DNA from: Stygiolobus caldivivus
Lineage (GTDB): Archaea; Thermoproteota; Thermoprotei_A; Sulfolobales; Sulfolobaceae
Length of the DNA stretch: 64,000 nt
Direction of reading: 5' to 3'
Assembly: GCF_019704315.1 (NCBI RefSeq)
Contig: NZ_AP024597.1
Span: forward strand, 868,001 to 932,000
The translations under genes were made by a program, and so were the position numbers. The number at the start of each line of letters is the position of its first letter. The first letter of the stretch is position 1. Under the pieces are notes generated by a model. It made no database searches, had not been told where the DNA came from, and saw only the letters and a list, made by a program, of their open reading frames with translations. Below are positions 54,289 to 61,826 of this stretch, piece by piece.

Positions 54289-54561
54289 GTGCATAAGTTC
54301 AACGTGATAAAAATAGGCTACGGGGGACTTAACTTAAACGAGGAGTTCTATAAGACCGCTAAGTACATTGCCAAAAAGGCTTTGCTGGTAGCGGGGACTA
54401 TTGTTAACCGAAAGGGGACGCTTGTAAAAGATAAACAGTAAAATAAAGTGCGGGACTACATGGTCACGTACTTCGCTAACGTCTCGAAAACGTTAACTTC
54501 ACACGTGCATAAAGGGGCTTCCACGGGTTTGGGAGTCTACGAATTACAGTTATTAAACTAA
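54289..54561 (+). pseudogene. Decayed gene fragment with one in-frame stop
   Basis: The frame reads VHKFNVIKIGYGGLNLNEEF for a start, goes on about 50 codons to TAA (54439-54441), and continues in the same frame NKVRDYMVTYFANVSKTLTS to a second TAA at 54559-54561. The codons look real, but there is no start and the upstream part (from ATG 54144) is in another frame. A transposase of IS605 TnpB type is possible but not established. The rest of 53922-54845 shows no intact gene. Confidence 0.35.
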
Positions 54562-54845
54562 AACTTCACAAAGTCAAGGTTAGTGCTTGCCCGAACACGG
54601 GGCAGGTCATGATGCCAGGCGAGAATATTATAGAGTCTTCCCGAGTCACAGCTCATGTTAAGTGTGGCGACCGGAGGATTCCTCTTAGCGGCTTTCGTCA
54701 TCTCCGTGGTCTTAGTTCCTTTTGGGTTAGCGTAATTTACCCGACTATACCCTCTCTGCAAGGGAAAGTTATTGCCTTCTCGTTAATCCCGGGTCTGAGT
54801 GACACACTTGTTACGCCTCTTCAGCGAGGACTATAGCAGCCTTGA

Positions 54846-55652
54846 CTAAGGGTCTACTACCGAAGACAGCACCTCGCTCATTATGATACTACCCCTAGGA
54901 TATTTGCAAATTACAATCCCTCTGTACGGATCAGTTTTTTCTAAAGAAGCTTCTTTAAAGAAAACTTTACATAGCCCTATTATTTCCGCAAAATCCCAGA
55001 ACTTCAAGTCTATGACAACTCTGTTTCCGCTAACTAAATCTATGTAAACTCTCCTAACTTTTCCTTTAATCTCGTCATAACCTGCATGTATTGAAACCAC
55101 TACCTTATTATCGGTTACCTTTTCTACTAAAACTTGCTTATACCCCCTATTAATGACGGACAAGAACGTGTTCACGCCTTGGATTAATAAGACCCCGTCT
55201 TCTTTCAGGCTTAGAGACGCGGAAGAGAGGAACTTAACCATATCTAAAGTTGAAAAGTGTGGGTGAGAATTACCGTACATCAAAATTACATCTGCCTTAA
55301 CCCCTAACTTATGGACCTCTCTCGCGTCTAGGACACGGGTCTCAGCTTCCAGACCCAATTCTTTCCTCGAGAACTCCTTTGCTTTCTCTAACGCCTTTTC
55401 CCTTAAGTCTGTAATGACTAACCTGCTCACCTTAAAATTATTATCCATCAACGACTTAGCCAGTGCAATACCACCTATACCCGTCCCCCCGGCTACTTCT
55501 AGGACTGTATAATCTTTTGCAGGGAAATCTAGACGTCTGAAAAGCTTTATAGCCTCTTCAAACCTCCTCTTGCCTATATCACTGTCCATATCTTCTTGCC
55601 ATTCTATTAGCTCAAGGATTTCAGATAACTCTTTTCCAGTATCAGACGCCAT
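54846..55652 (-). CDS. Class I SAM-dependent methyltransferase
   Basis: In this 268-residue Rossmann-fold methyltransferase the SAM-binding motif I is TVLEVAGGTGIGGIALAKSL (residues about 48-67), with LVITDLREKALEKAKEF as the acidic loop of strand 2 and TRVLDAREV as motif III. ILMYGNSHPHFSTLDMVKFL replaces the usual D-x-x-Y segment. The substrate is unknown. A possible signal of own control is the AT-rich region before ATG 55652. It is monocistronic. Confidence 0.82.
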   Translation of the reverse strand: MASDTGKELSEILELIEWQEDMDSDIGKRRFEEAIKLFRRLDFPAKDYTVLEVAGGTGIGGIALAKSLMDNNFKVSRLVITDLREKALEKAKEFSRKELGLEAETRVLDAREVHKLGVKADVILMYGNSHPHFSTLDMVKFLSSASLSLKEDGVLLIQGVNTFLSVINRGYKQVLVEKVTDNKVVVSIHAGYDEIKGKVRRVYIDLVSGNRVVIDLKFWDFAEIIGLCKVFFKEASLEKTDPYRGIVICKYPRGSIIMSEVLSSVVDP

Positions 55653-55808
55653 TAGAAAACTTTAGTTAACTAACTCAAAAATAAATATTTTCTCCGTTAA
55701 ATAGTGCCTTCCACGCGTCCTTTGCGAATTATAATATTCTCCTTTGAATTAGTATAATTCAGTGTATATATGGTCCAGTATACGTAGAATCGTTCTGTAT
55801 AGACTAAA

Positions 55809-55917
55809 TTATACTTGGTCAGTTCGTAAAGGACAACAGGAGCTTTAGCCTGAAGTATATACATTCACTATGAATATGATGAAGGACTTGCCCTTTAGCG
55901 CCTGACTAAGTATATAA
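55809..55917. mobile_element. MITE-like inverted-repeat element, copy 5
   Basis: The left arm TTATACTTGGTCAGTTCGTA then AAGGACAAC is mirrored by GACTTGCCCTTTAGCGCCTG then ACTAAGTATATAA. The size is 109 bases. It lies in the 392-base gap between the methyltransferase and PaREP1 genes, which otherwise holds nothing. Confidence 0.7.
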
Positions 55918-56044
55918 CCTCATTATAATACGCTTTTTTATACAGTGTCACGTATTAATACCGTCATGCCTATTTAATGTGATAACCTCATTCTATCCAG
56001 ACAAATAGAGTTTCCAAGAGAGTCGTGAAAGGTTCTGCCTCTAC

Positions 56045-56548
56045 TTATAACCTCATTAACTTGTCCAATACCTCCTTAGCCTCCTTACTCCTCCCTAATT
56101 CGGCGAGGGTTTCCGCTATCCTCTTTATCAATACTTTCAAGTCGTCTATTGCGTCTTCCCTATCAGCATAATCGCTCGCCCCTCTGTATAACCCGTTATA
56201 CGCATATCTGTGCAGTTTTAACGCTAAGGAGTTAGTACCGACGACGTCTTTATATCCTAGCTCTTCTAGCCTCCTAGCTATGCCGTTAAGGCCGGTAGTG
56301 GGAGCCAAGAACCCCGCCTTGGTATACCACTCCTTCTCCTTCTCATTCCTCGGCATTTTGTCTAGGTTTATTGAGACTAAGACACTGATTATTGCCTTCC
56401 ACGCCATAAACGCCTTTTGAGAAGCGTTCCTGCTATAACCCCTTTTAAGGAGCTCCACTGCGAGGTTTAGCTCTACGATAGCCTCCTCTAGCCTAAAGTT
56501 AATGTAGCCTTGGAGGTCCTTAACTTGAGGTACTGCTCCCTCTCCCAT
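56045..56548 (-). CDS. PaREP1 family protein (HEPN-like)
   Basis: The 167-residue helical protein of the crenarchaeal PaREP1/PaREP8 family has RLEEAIVELNLAVELLKRGY, then SRNASQKAFMAWKAIISVLV and LARRLEELGYKD-like text (here IARRLEELGYKD), ending ALKLHRYAYNGLYRGASDYA. The family is multi-copy in Pyrobaculum and Sulfolobales and is thought to be HEPN-related; its function is unknown. No partner nucleotidyltransferase is beside it. Confidence 0.82.
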   Translation of the reverse strand: MGEGAVPQVKDLQGYINFRLEEAIVELNLAVELLKRGYSRNASQKAFMAWKAIISVLVSINLDKMPRNEKEKEWYTKAGFLAPTTGLNGIARRLEELGYKDVVGTNSLALKLHRYAYNGLYRGASDYADREDAIDDLKVLIKRIAETLAELGRSKEAKEVLDKLMRL

Positions 56549-56759
56549 AAAAACAATATTATCTCACTCAAGTATTTTAACTTGACCTGAGTCAAGGGGA
56601 CGAAAGTCGCATTCCCTAAGAGGTCTGTAAAATTACACGCGTCGAGTCCCCTGAAGCGCCTACGTCGCGGTAGACTTTAAATGTTCACATAAGATTGAAA
56701 GCCTAGCCCTTCAAGGCGGGGGGAAGTAAAAAAAGGAGTACGACGTAGCGATTGTAGTT

Positions 56760-56960
56760 ATGTCAATAAGGGTAGACGAAAAGTTAAAGAGAGTTAGAGG
56801 AGCCGGTAGACCACGGAAAGTCAATGAGGGAGTTTTTAGGGATCTGGTAAAAAAGGAGAAAAGGAAGAGAGAGCCAGAGGTAGCAGATAGGATAAGGGAA
56901 GTACGTAAGTGGCCGATGCACATCATTTCCTCTTTGCTTTGTGCATCCTTTCAAAGTTAG
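56760..56960 (+). CDS. Doubtful small basic protein
   Basis: The 66-codon frame opens MSIRVDEKLKRVRGAGRPRK and is strongly charged to about residue 52 (KWPMH). It then ends in an unrelated hydrophobic stretch. The start resembles ribbon-helix-helix antitoxins (ISIRVDEELKK type) but the helices do not follow. It may be a truncated antitoxin gene or chance. Confidence 0.25.
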   Translation: MSIRVDEKLKRVRGAGRPRKVNEGVFRDLVKKEKRKREPEVADRIREVRKWPMHIISSLLCASFQS

Positions 56961-57784
56961 CCCAAAGCCATTCAATACCTTTACGGATGCGAGAAAAATC
57001 AGTCTAACTCAAATGCAATTCCAGGTAGGATCTCGTCTTGTTCGGGAATCGCGGTAAACATATCAGAGCTCCCAGAGACGTCGTAGTATTGGTGGGGGAT
57101 GAGGACCAATGCTGTGACTTGCCTTTCTACATACCTCGTGATACCACCTTTGTGTACCAAGACCTCCTAAAGGAATTGTAGTTCTATATAATTGAAAGTT
57201 GAGTTGTAAGGCCTCTCATTAGGCACATTTACGGGTACAAGTGTTATGAACTCAGGGGTATTAGCGTTTAGGGCTGTAACATTAGGAATTAAAAAACTTA
57301 GGAATAAAAAGGGTCTCGGGTAAAGCGAGCAGCGGTTTACGTAAGATCCTTACATACGATACGTTTTTATTAGATAAGTCTATAACGTTAACATTTCCTA
57401 ATCGAACAGTTAGGATGTGATGCATAGCATAAACACGGAGCAGGAGTATTAATGTGAATATTAAAAGTAAATCTCAACTGTCACGATTTTTCATGATAAA
57501 TACTACTTATAGGTTAATAACGACATCGTGGACACGATTAATTCTTATACCCTGAAGAGTATCGTTCCCGTACGTCAATCACCTCTAAAACCCATCCCGA
57601 TAAAAATTCCTTCTTTAACCCCCAGTCCCCTTTACTCTAAAGTAACTTTGGATCAACCCCTGAAAGATAATAATTACCATAACACAGGGAGCAGAAAAAG
57701 GAGAAAAACCGCATAAAAAATGGCGATTGCTTTTCAGGAGTTGCAGTAGGTTTATTCCACTACTTGTTAGCCGTCAACAGTCTC
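56961..57784. other. Gene-poor decayed region
   Basis: No intact gene is seen in 56961-57784. Just before it, at about 56692-56725, the sequence GATTGAAAGCCTAGCCCTTC then AAGGCGGGGGG has the look of the hairpin at the end of an IS605-type element. A 62-codon open frame at 57528-57716 has no supporting features. Confidence 0.4.
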
Positions 57785-58117
57785 TCAAAACGTAATGACT
57801 TCATACCCTTGGTTGACGTAATAGCCTACTCTCTCTCCGGCGGGCATAAGTGATATTCCCATGTTTTCTAAGTGAGGTTTTATATTCATGTTCTGGGCTA
57901 CACCTATACACGCCGAGTCTATGACCTTATTTTGGAGAAGTTCTTGGAACATGTCCTTCAGTTCACCTTCGAGTTGCACTAACCTTTTCTGGCTCGGTCC
58001 GAAATAAATTATCTTCATGTCATCGAATCGCTTGCTCTTGTACGAGTTATAAGCCATCCTCATAGCTAAGTCGAATTTAACGTCGTCTGACATTATTAAA
58101 AACAAGGTCTTTGTCAT
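57785..58117 (-). CDS. DsrE family sulfur-relay-like protein
   Basis: The 110-residue protein of the DsrE/DsrF superfamily opens TLFLIMSDDVKFDLAMRMAY, with KIIYFGPSQKRLVQ, then LQNKVIDSACIGVAQNMNIK and a closing GYEVITF strand. The single Cys in IDSACIGVA matches the position of the active Cys in several sulfur-carrier members. In a sulfur-metabolising archaeon a role in sulfane sulfur transfer is plausible. It is monocistronic. Confidence 0.82.
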   Translation of the reverse strand: MTKTLFLIMSDDVKFDLAMRMAYNSYKSKRFDDMKIIYFGPSQKRLVQLEGELKDMFQELLQNKVIDSACIGVAQNMNIKPHLENMGISLMPAGERVGYYVNQGYEVITF

Positions 58118-58602
58118 GGTGAGTAAAAACTATTACGTGTAGCTTAAAAATTTTGTCTCAGTAAAATTATTACCCATTAATTTTTAATCAAAAACTCGCT
58201 ATATTATAGCCCGCCTGAGGAATCTGGGCAGTTATTAAAGAGGGTTATAAGCAAAGGCGACAGCCCCTTGCTAAGACGTGAGGTTTCCTAACCATGTCGA
58301 TGACAAAAACCTTGTAACCGCGTCGGGCTTAGCGGTACTGGAGGAACCGTTATACCGCTGTGCCTTCAGGGCCCCGAGGCATTTCACGTCGAGTTGACCA
58401 CTCTTGTTGTCCATAGAGAAAAGCGTCTTCTTAGCTCGTAAAGACGCGTAAGGAGTCCGAACGTAGGCGTCGGAAAGCCTTTACGGCTTTATTTAACCGT
58501 TGACACGGTAAAGACGTTATTGAAAATAGTATGCTTAAACAATTTATATTTTTCCTCAAAAAGCTTTAATATCTTTTACAAGAATCTTATGTTGTGTTTT
58601 TT
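58118..58602. other. Intergenic region with operon promoter
   Basis: A GC-rich decayed stretch at about 58200-58510 shows no gene. At 58564-58572 CTTTAATAT forms a TATA-like box about 30 bases before ATG 58603, which fits a leaderless transcript of the thiolase-like operon. Confidence 0.5.
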
Positions 58603-59718
58603 ATGAAAGTTGCTATAATTGGTATAGGTTGGTACGGCTTTAGGCCCTCAGTAAGAGAAGCGTCTTTCAGGGAGATGATGTACGAGGCTGCAGTAAGGGC
58701 TTATGAAGATGCTGGCGGGATAAACCCGAGAACCGATGTAGACACCTTCATATCATGTCAGGAGGACTTTTGGGAAGGGATATCAATATCCGATGAATTC
58801 GCTCCCGACCCGATAGGTGGGGCAATGAGGCCTACTATGACGGTATCAGGTGACGGGCTACAAGGGGTAGTCCACGGGATAATGCACATAACGTCCGGGT
58901 TAGCTGATGTTACGGTAGTGGAAGCCCACGCGAAGCCCAGTGATATACTCACAATGGACAGCATAACCGAGTTCGCCTACGACCCTATTTACGGGAGGAT
59001 AAAGGCAAAGAACCCCCACTTTTTAGCTGGTCTAGACGCGGTGAAGTTTATGAAAAAATATAACGCGACAAGGGAGGACTTAGCGAGAGTAGTCGTTAAA
59101 AATAAAGGTAACGGCTTGAAGAACCCGAGGGCTTCCTTCGCGTCGAAGCTTTCGATTTCTGATGTACTGAGTAGAGAGTATAGTGTTTACCCCCTATCTG
59201 ACCTCGACATAAGTAATTATGTGGACGGGGCTGTCGTCCTGGTTCTCGCGAGCGAAGACGTAGCGAGAAAGTTTACAGACACACCGGTATGGATAGAAGG
59301 TGCGTACTTCGCCTCCGATTCGTCTATGGAGTTCTCGTCCTTAGGTGACGCATTATACACTAAAATAGCGGCAGACAGTGCCTATAAAATGGCGAAGATC
59401 CACTCCCCTAAAAACCAATTTGACTCAGCCTTCGTAGACGACACTTATAGCTATAAAGAACTACAACATGTGGCAGCCTTAGGGCTGAGCGAAGACCCAG
59501 TTAGGGACTTGAGAGAAGGAGTTTTCCACATAGGTGGGAAAATACCCGTTAACCCATTAGGGGGGCACTTAGCTACAGGGAGGGCACTGGAGGCAAGCGG
59601 GTTATCATTAGTCGTAGACGCTGTGTATTTTTTAAGGGAAGGATCTTCTAAGTCAGTAGTTTCCAGTTGGAGAGGAGTCCCCACGTTTACCGGTGGGGTC
59701 TTGGTGGTGAGCAGGTAA
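58603..59718 (+). CDS. Thiolase-fold protein lacking catalytic Cys and His (subunit 1)
   Basis: The 371-residue thiolase-superfamily protein aligns well with the true thiolase at 14133, but the nucleophile Cys is replaced by Ser82 (PTMTVSGDGLQGVV), the His of GHP is replaced by Arg (GGHLATGRALEASG), and the C-terminal HN-x-GG loop is missing. It therefore cannot work as a thiolase. Relatives of this kind act as aldolases on branched CoA esters together with DUF35 partners. I use ATG 58603; GTG 58594 would add three residues. It overlaps the next gene by TAATG. Confidence 0.85.
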   Translation: MKVAIIGIGWYGFRPSVREASFREMMYEAAVRAYEDAGGINPRTDVDTFISCQEDFWEGISISDEFAPDPIGGAMRPTMTVSGDGLQGVVHGIMHITSGLADVTVVEAHAKPSDILTMDSITEFAYDPIYGRIKAKNPHFLAGLDAVKFMKKYNATREDLARVVVKNKGNGLKNPRASFASKLSISDVLSREYSVYPLSDLDISNYVDGAVVLVLASEDVARKFTDTPVWIEGAYFASDSSMEFSSLGDALYTKIAADSAYKMAKIHSPKNQFDSAFVDDTYSYKELQHVAALGLSEDPVRDLREGVFHIGGKIPVNPLGGHLATGRALEASGLSLVVDAVYFLREGSSKSVVSSWRGVPTFTGGVLVVSR

Positions 59719-60893
59719 TGAAAACAAATTTGTTCTATAGGAGGGTAGCTGTAATAGGAGCTGGGCTGACTCTGTTCAAGAGGAGGATAGTCGAGACGCC
59801 TAGAGAGATGTCTTGGGTGGCCGCGAGGAAGGCGTTAGATGAGGCCGGCCTCGAACTAAAAGATATAGACTGTGTAGTTATAGGTAGTGCACCAGACGCG
59901 TTTGACGGTGTCCACATGAAAGGGGAATACCTAGCTCACGGTTCTGGTGGGGTAAGGAAAATGGTCAGCAGGGTCTTTGTAGGAGGGGCGACCGGAGTTA
60001 TGGTACCGATCTCAGCTTGGTACCATGTCGCCAGTGGGCTGTGCCAGAGCGTGTTAGCAGTAGCGGAAGAGAAGATGAGCCCTGCTAGGCCCCACCCCCA
60101 GTCAGTGTTCAGGTATATCTGGGACCCCATAACCGAGAAGCCCCTAAACCCGAACTTGATCTGGATCTTCGCGATGGAGATGCATAGGTATATGTACGTC
60201 AACAAGGTGAAAAAGGAAGACATAGCTCTGGTCTCAGTAAAGAATAAAAGGAACGCAATAAATAACCCCTACGCGCAGGCCCCCGCAAACATAACTGTAG
60301 ATGACGTCTTGAAGAGCGAGGTATTGGTATGGCCTGTAAACCTCTTGGACGTCAGCCCTGTAAGCGACGGGGCCGCAGCAATGGTCATCACCAGTGAGGA
60401 CATAGCCAGGAGGTACACTGACACCCCGGTGTGGATAGAAGGCGTGGGGTGGACCCTGGACAACACGGAGTGGACAGGGAGGGAACTAGCTTACCCGAGG
60501 TACTTAGAACACGCGGCCAGGATGGCTTATAAGATGGCGGGGATAGAGAGGCCAAATAAGGAGCTAGACGTTATTGAGCCTTACGACCCATTTGACTACA
60601 AAGAACTCCACCACATAGAGGGCTTAATGGTAGCCAAAAGGGGTGAAGCGGTGAAGATGTTAAAGGAAGGGGTATTTGACATGGACGGGGATATCCCGAG
60701 TTCTCCTTCTGGAGGGCTTCTGGGAGTCGGTAACCCGATAGCTGCTGCCGGGCTGATGAAGGCCATAAGCATTTACTGGCAACTGAAAGGGACGGCAGGT
60801 AAAATGCAAGTTAAGAAGCCAGTCCACACTGGGTTGGCCCAAGCATGGGGTGACCTTATGCAGGCCTCGACAGTAGTGGTCATGAGGAATTAA
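59718..60893 (+). CDS. Thiolase-fold protein lacking catalytic Cys and His (subunit 2)
   Basis: The 391-residue homologue has the nucleophile position occupied by Gly90 (VFVGGATGVMVP) and the GHP His by Asn (GGLLGVGNPIAAAG). The loop corresponding to HDCF of the true thiolase reads EPYDPFDYKELHH. The start ATG 59718 overlaps the stop of subunit 1 (TAATG). Together with subunit 1 and the two DUF35 proteins it probably forms a hetero-oligomer of aldolase type or with a purely structural member. The acyl substrate is unknown. Confidence 0.85.
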   Translation: MKTNLFYRRVAVIGAGLTLFKRRIVETPREMSWVAARKALDEAGLELKDIDCVVIGSAPDAFDGVHMKGEYLAHGSGGVRKMVSRVFVGGATGVMVPISAWYHVASGLCQSVLAVAEEKMSPARPHPQSVFRYIWDPITEKPLNPNLIWIFAMEMHRYMYVNKVKKEDIALVSVKNKRNAINNPYAQAPANITVDDVLKSEVLVWPVNLLDVSPVSDGAAAMVITSEDIARRYTDTPVWIEGVGWTLDNTEWTGRELAYPRYLEHAARMAYKMAGIERPNKELDVIEPYDPFDYKELHHIEGLMVAKRGEAVKMLKEGVFDMDGDIPSSPSGGLLGVGNPIAAAGLMKAISIYWQLKGTAGKMQVKKPVHTGLAQAWGDLMQASTVVVMRN

Positions 60894-60903
60894 GGTGGGA
60901 AAA

Positions 60904-61401
60904 ATGGAGGTACACTATCTGAAAGAAGAGGAATTAAGTAGAGTATACACAGTTAAGTATAAGCCTAACGCAAAATACGCGTACACTGCAGGTCAAGCCT
61001 ACAGTAGGTTCTTGTTGGGGTTAAAGGAGAAGAAGATAATCGGGAGGAAATGTAATAAATGTAACAGGGTATATGTCCCGCCTAGGATGTACTGCGATGA
61101 CTGTTTTAGACCTACGGACGAATGGGTAGAGGTAAAGGACGAGGGGATAGTAGAGACTGCAGTAGCGAGCTTTATATCGTGGACGAGGGAGAGGATAGAG
61201 AAACCGGAGATAGTAGGGGTTATAAGGCTATTCCCGTCAACAGATAGGGACTGGGTATTCCCGGGTCTTTTCCACCGTATCTGTGTAGAGTATGAAGACG
61301 TCAAGGATATGGTAGTCTTAGGAAAGAAAGTAAGGGCTTTATGGAAGGAAGATAGGGTAGGTAGTATAAACGATATTGAGTGCTTCAGGGTGGTAGAATG
61401 A
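60904..61401 (+). CDS. DUF35 OB-fold/zinc-ribbon protein (first)
   Basis: The 165-residue partner of thiolase-fold proteins has an N-terminal helix (AYSRFLLGLKEKKIIGRKC), a zinc ribbon with CNKCNRVYVPPRMYCDDC, then an OB fold. GGTG at 60894-60897 lies six bases before ATG 60904, so I prefer this start to GTG 60895. It is in one operon with both thiolase-like genes and ends in an ATGA overlap with the second DUF35 gene. Confidence 0.85.
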   Translation: MEVHYLKEEELSRVYTVKYKPNAKYAYTAGQAYSRFLLGLKEKKIIGRKCNKCNRVYVPPRMYCDDCFRPTDEWVEVKDEGIVETAVASFISWTRERIEKPEIVGVIRLFPSTDRDWVFPGLFHRICVEYEDVKDMVVLGKKVRALWKEDRVGSINDIECFRVVE

Positions 61402-61826
61402 GCTGGGACAAAGTCGGGAGGGAAGATAAATTACTATCGTGGAAGGACGTAATGGAGGCCGAGGAATATGTCTACACTGTGGGCTATGCCGGAGAGGAGT
61501 TCTTTAAAGGACTAAAGGAGGGGAAGATAATAGGCTCCAAGTGTCCTAAGTGCGGAAAGACATACGTACCTGCAACACTTTACTGTGAAGACTGTTTTGT
61601 GGAAACGTCAACGGTTGAGGTCAAGGGCAGGGCGTACCTAGATTCGTTCACAATTATCTACAAGGACAGTGAAGGTAATAAATTAGAGTCCCCGCAGGTC
61701 ATAGGCCTCGTCAGGTTTGAAAACGCTAAGGGAGGGCTGTTAGCGTTCATAGAAGGGGAGCCGAAATTAGGCGGTGAGGTAGAGGTCATAGCTTACGACG
61801 TCCCGCTTAAGGTGAGAGTTAAGTGA
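61398..61826 (+). CDS. DUF35 OB-fold/zinc-ribbon protein (second)
   Basis: The 142-residue paralogue of the previous protein has AGEEFFKGLKEGKIIGSKC, the zinc ribbon CPKCGKTYVPATLYCEDC, and an OB fold (RAYLDSFTIIYKDSEGNKLE). The start is ATG 61398, overlapping the upstream TGA and preceded by GGGTGG. The end overlaps the synthetase start (GTGA). Two DUF35 genes for two thiolase-like genes suggest a defined pairing. Confidence 0.85.
   Translation: MSWDKVGREDKLLSWKDVMEAEEYVYTVGYAGEEFFKGLKEGKIIGSKCPKCGKTYVPATLYCEDCFVETSTVEVKGRAYLDSFTIIYKDSEGNKLESPQVIGLVRFENAKGGLLAFIEGEPKLGGEVEVIAYDVPLKVRVK

Noticed and set aside
57528-57716. 62-codon open frame
   Set aside because: It is proline-rich with no domain and no conserved context; likely chance.
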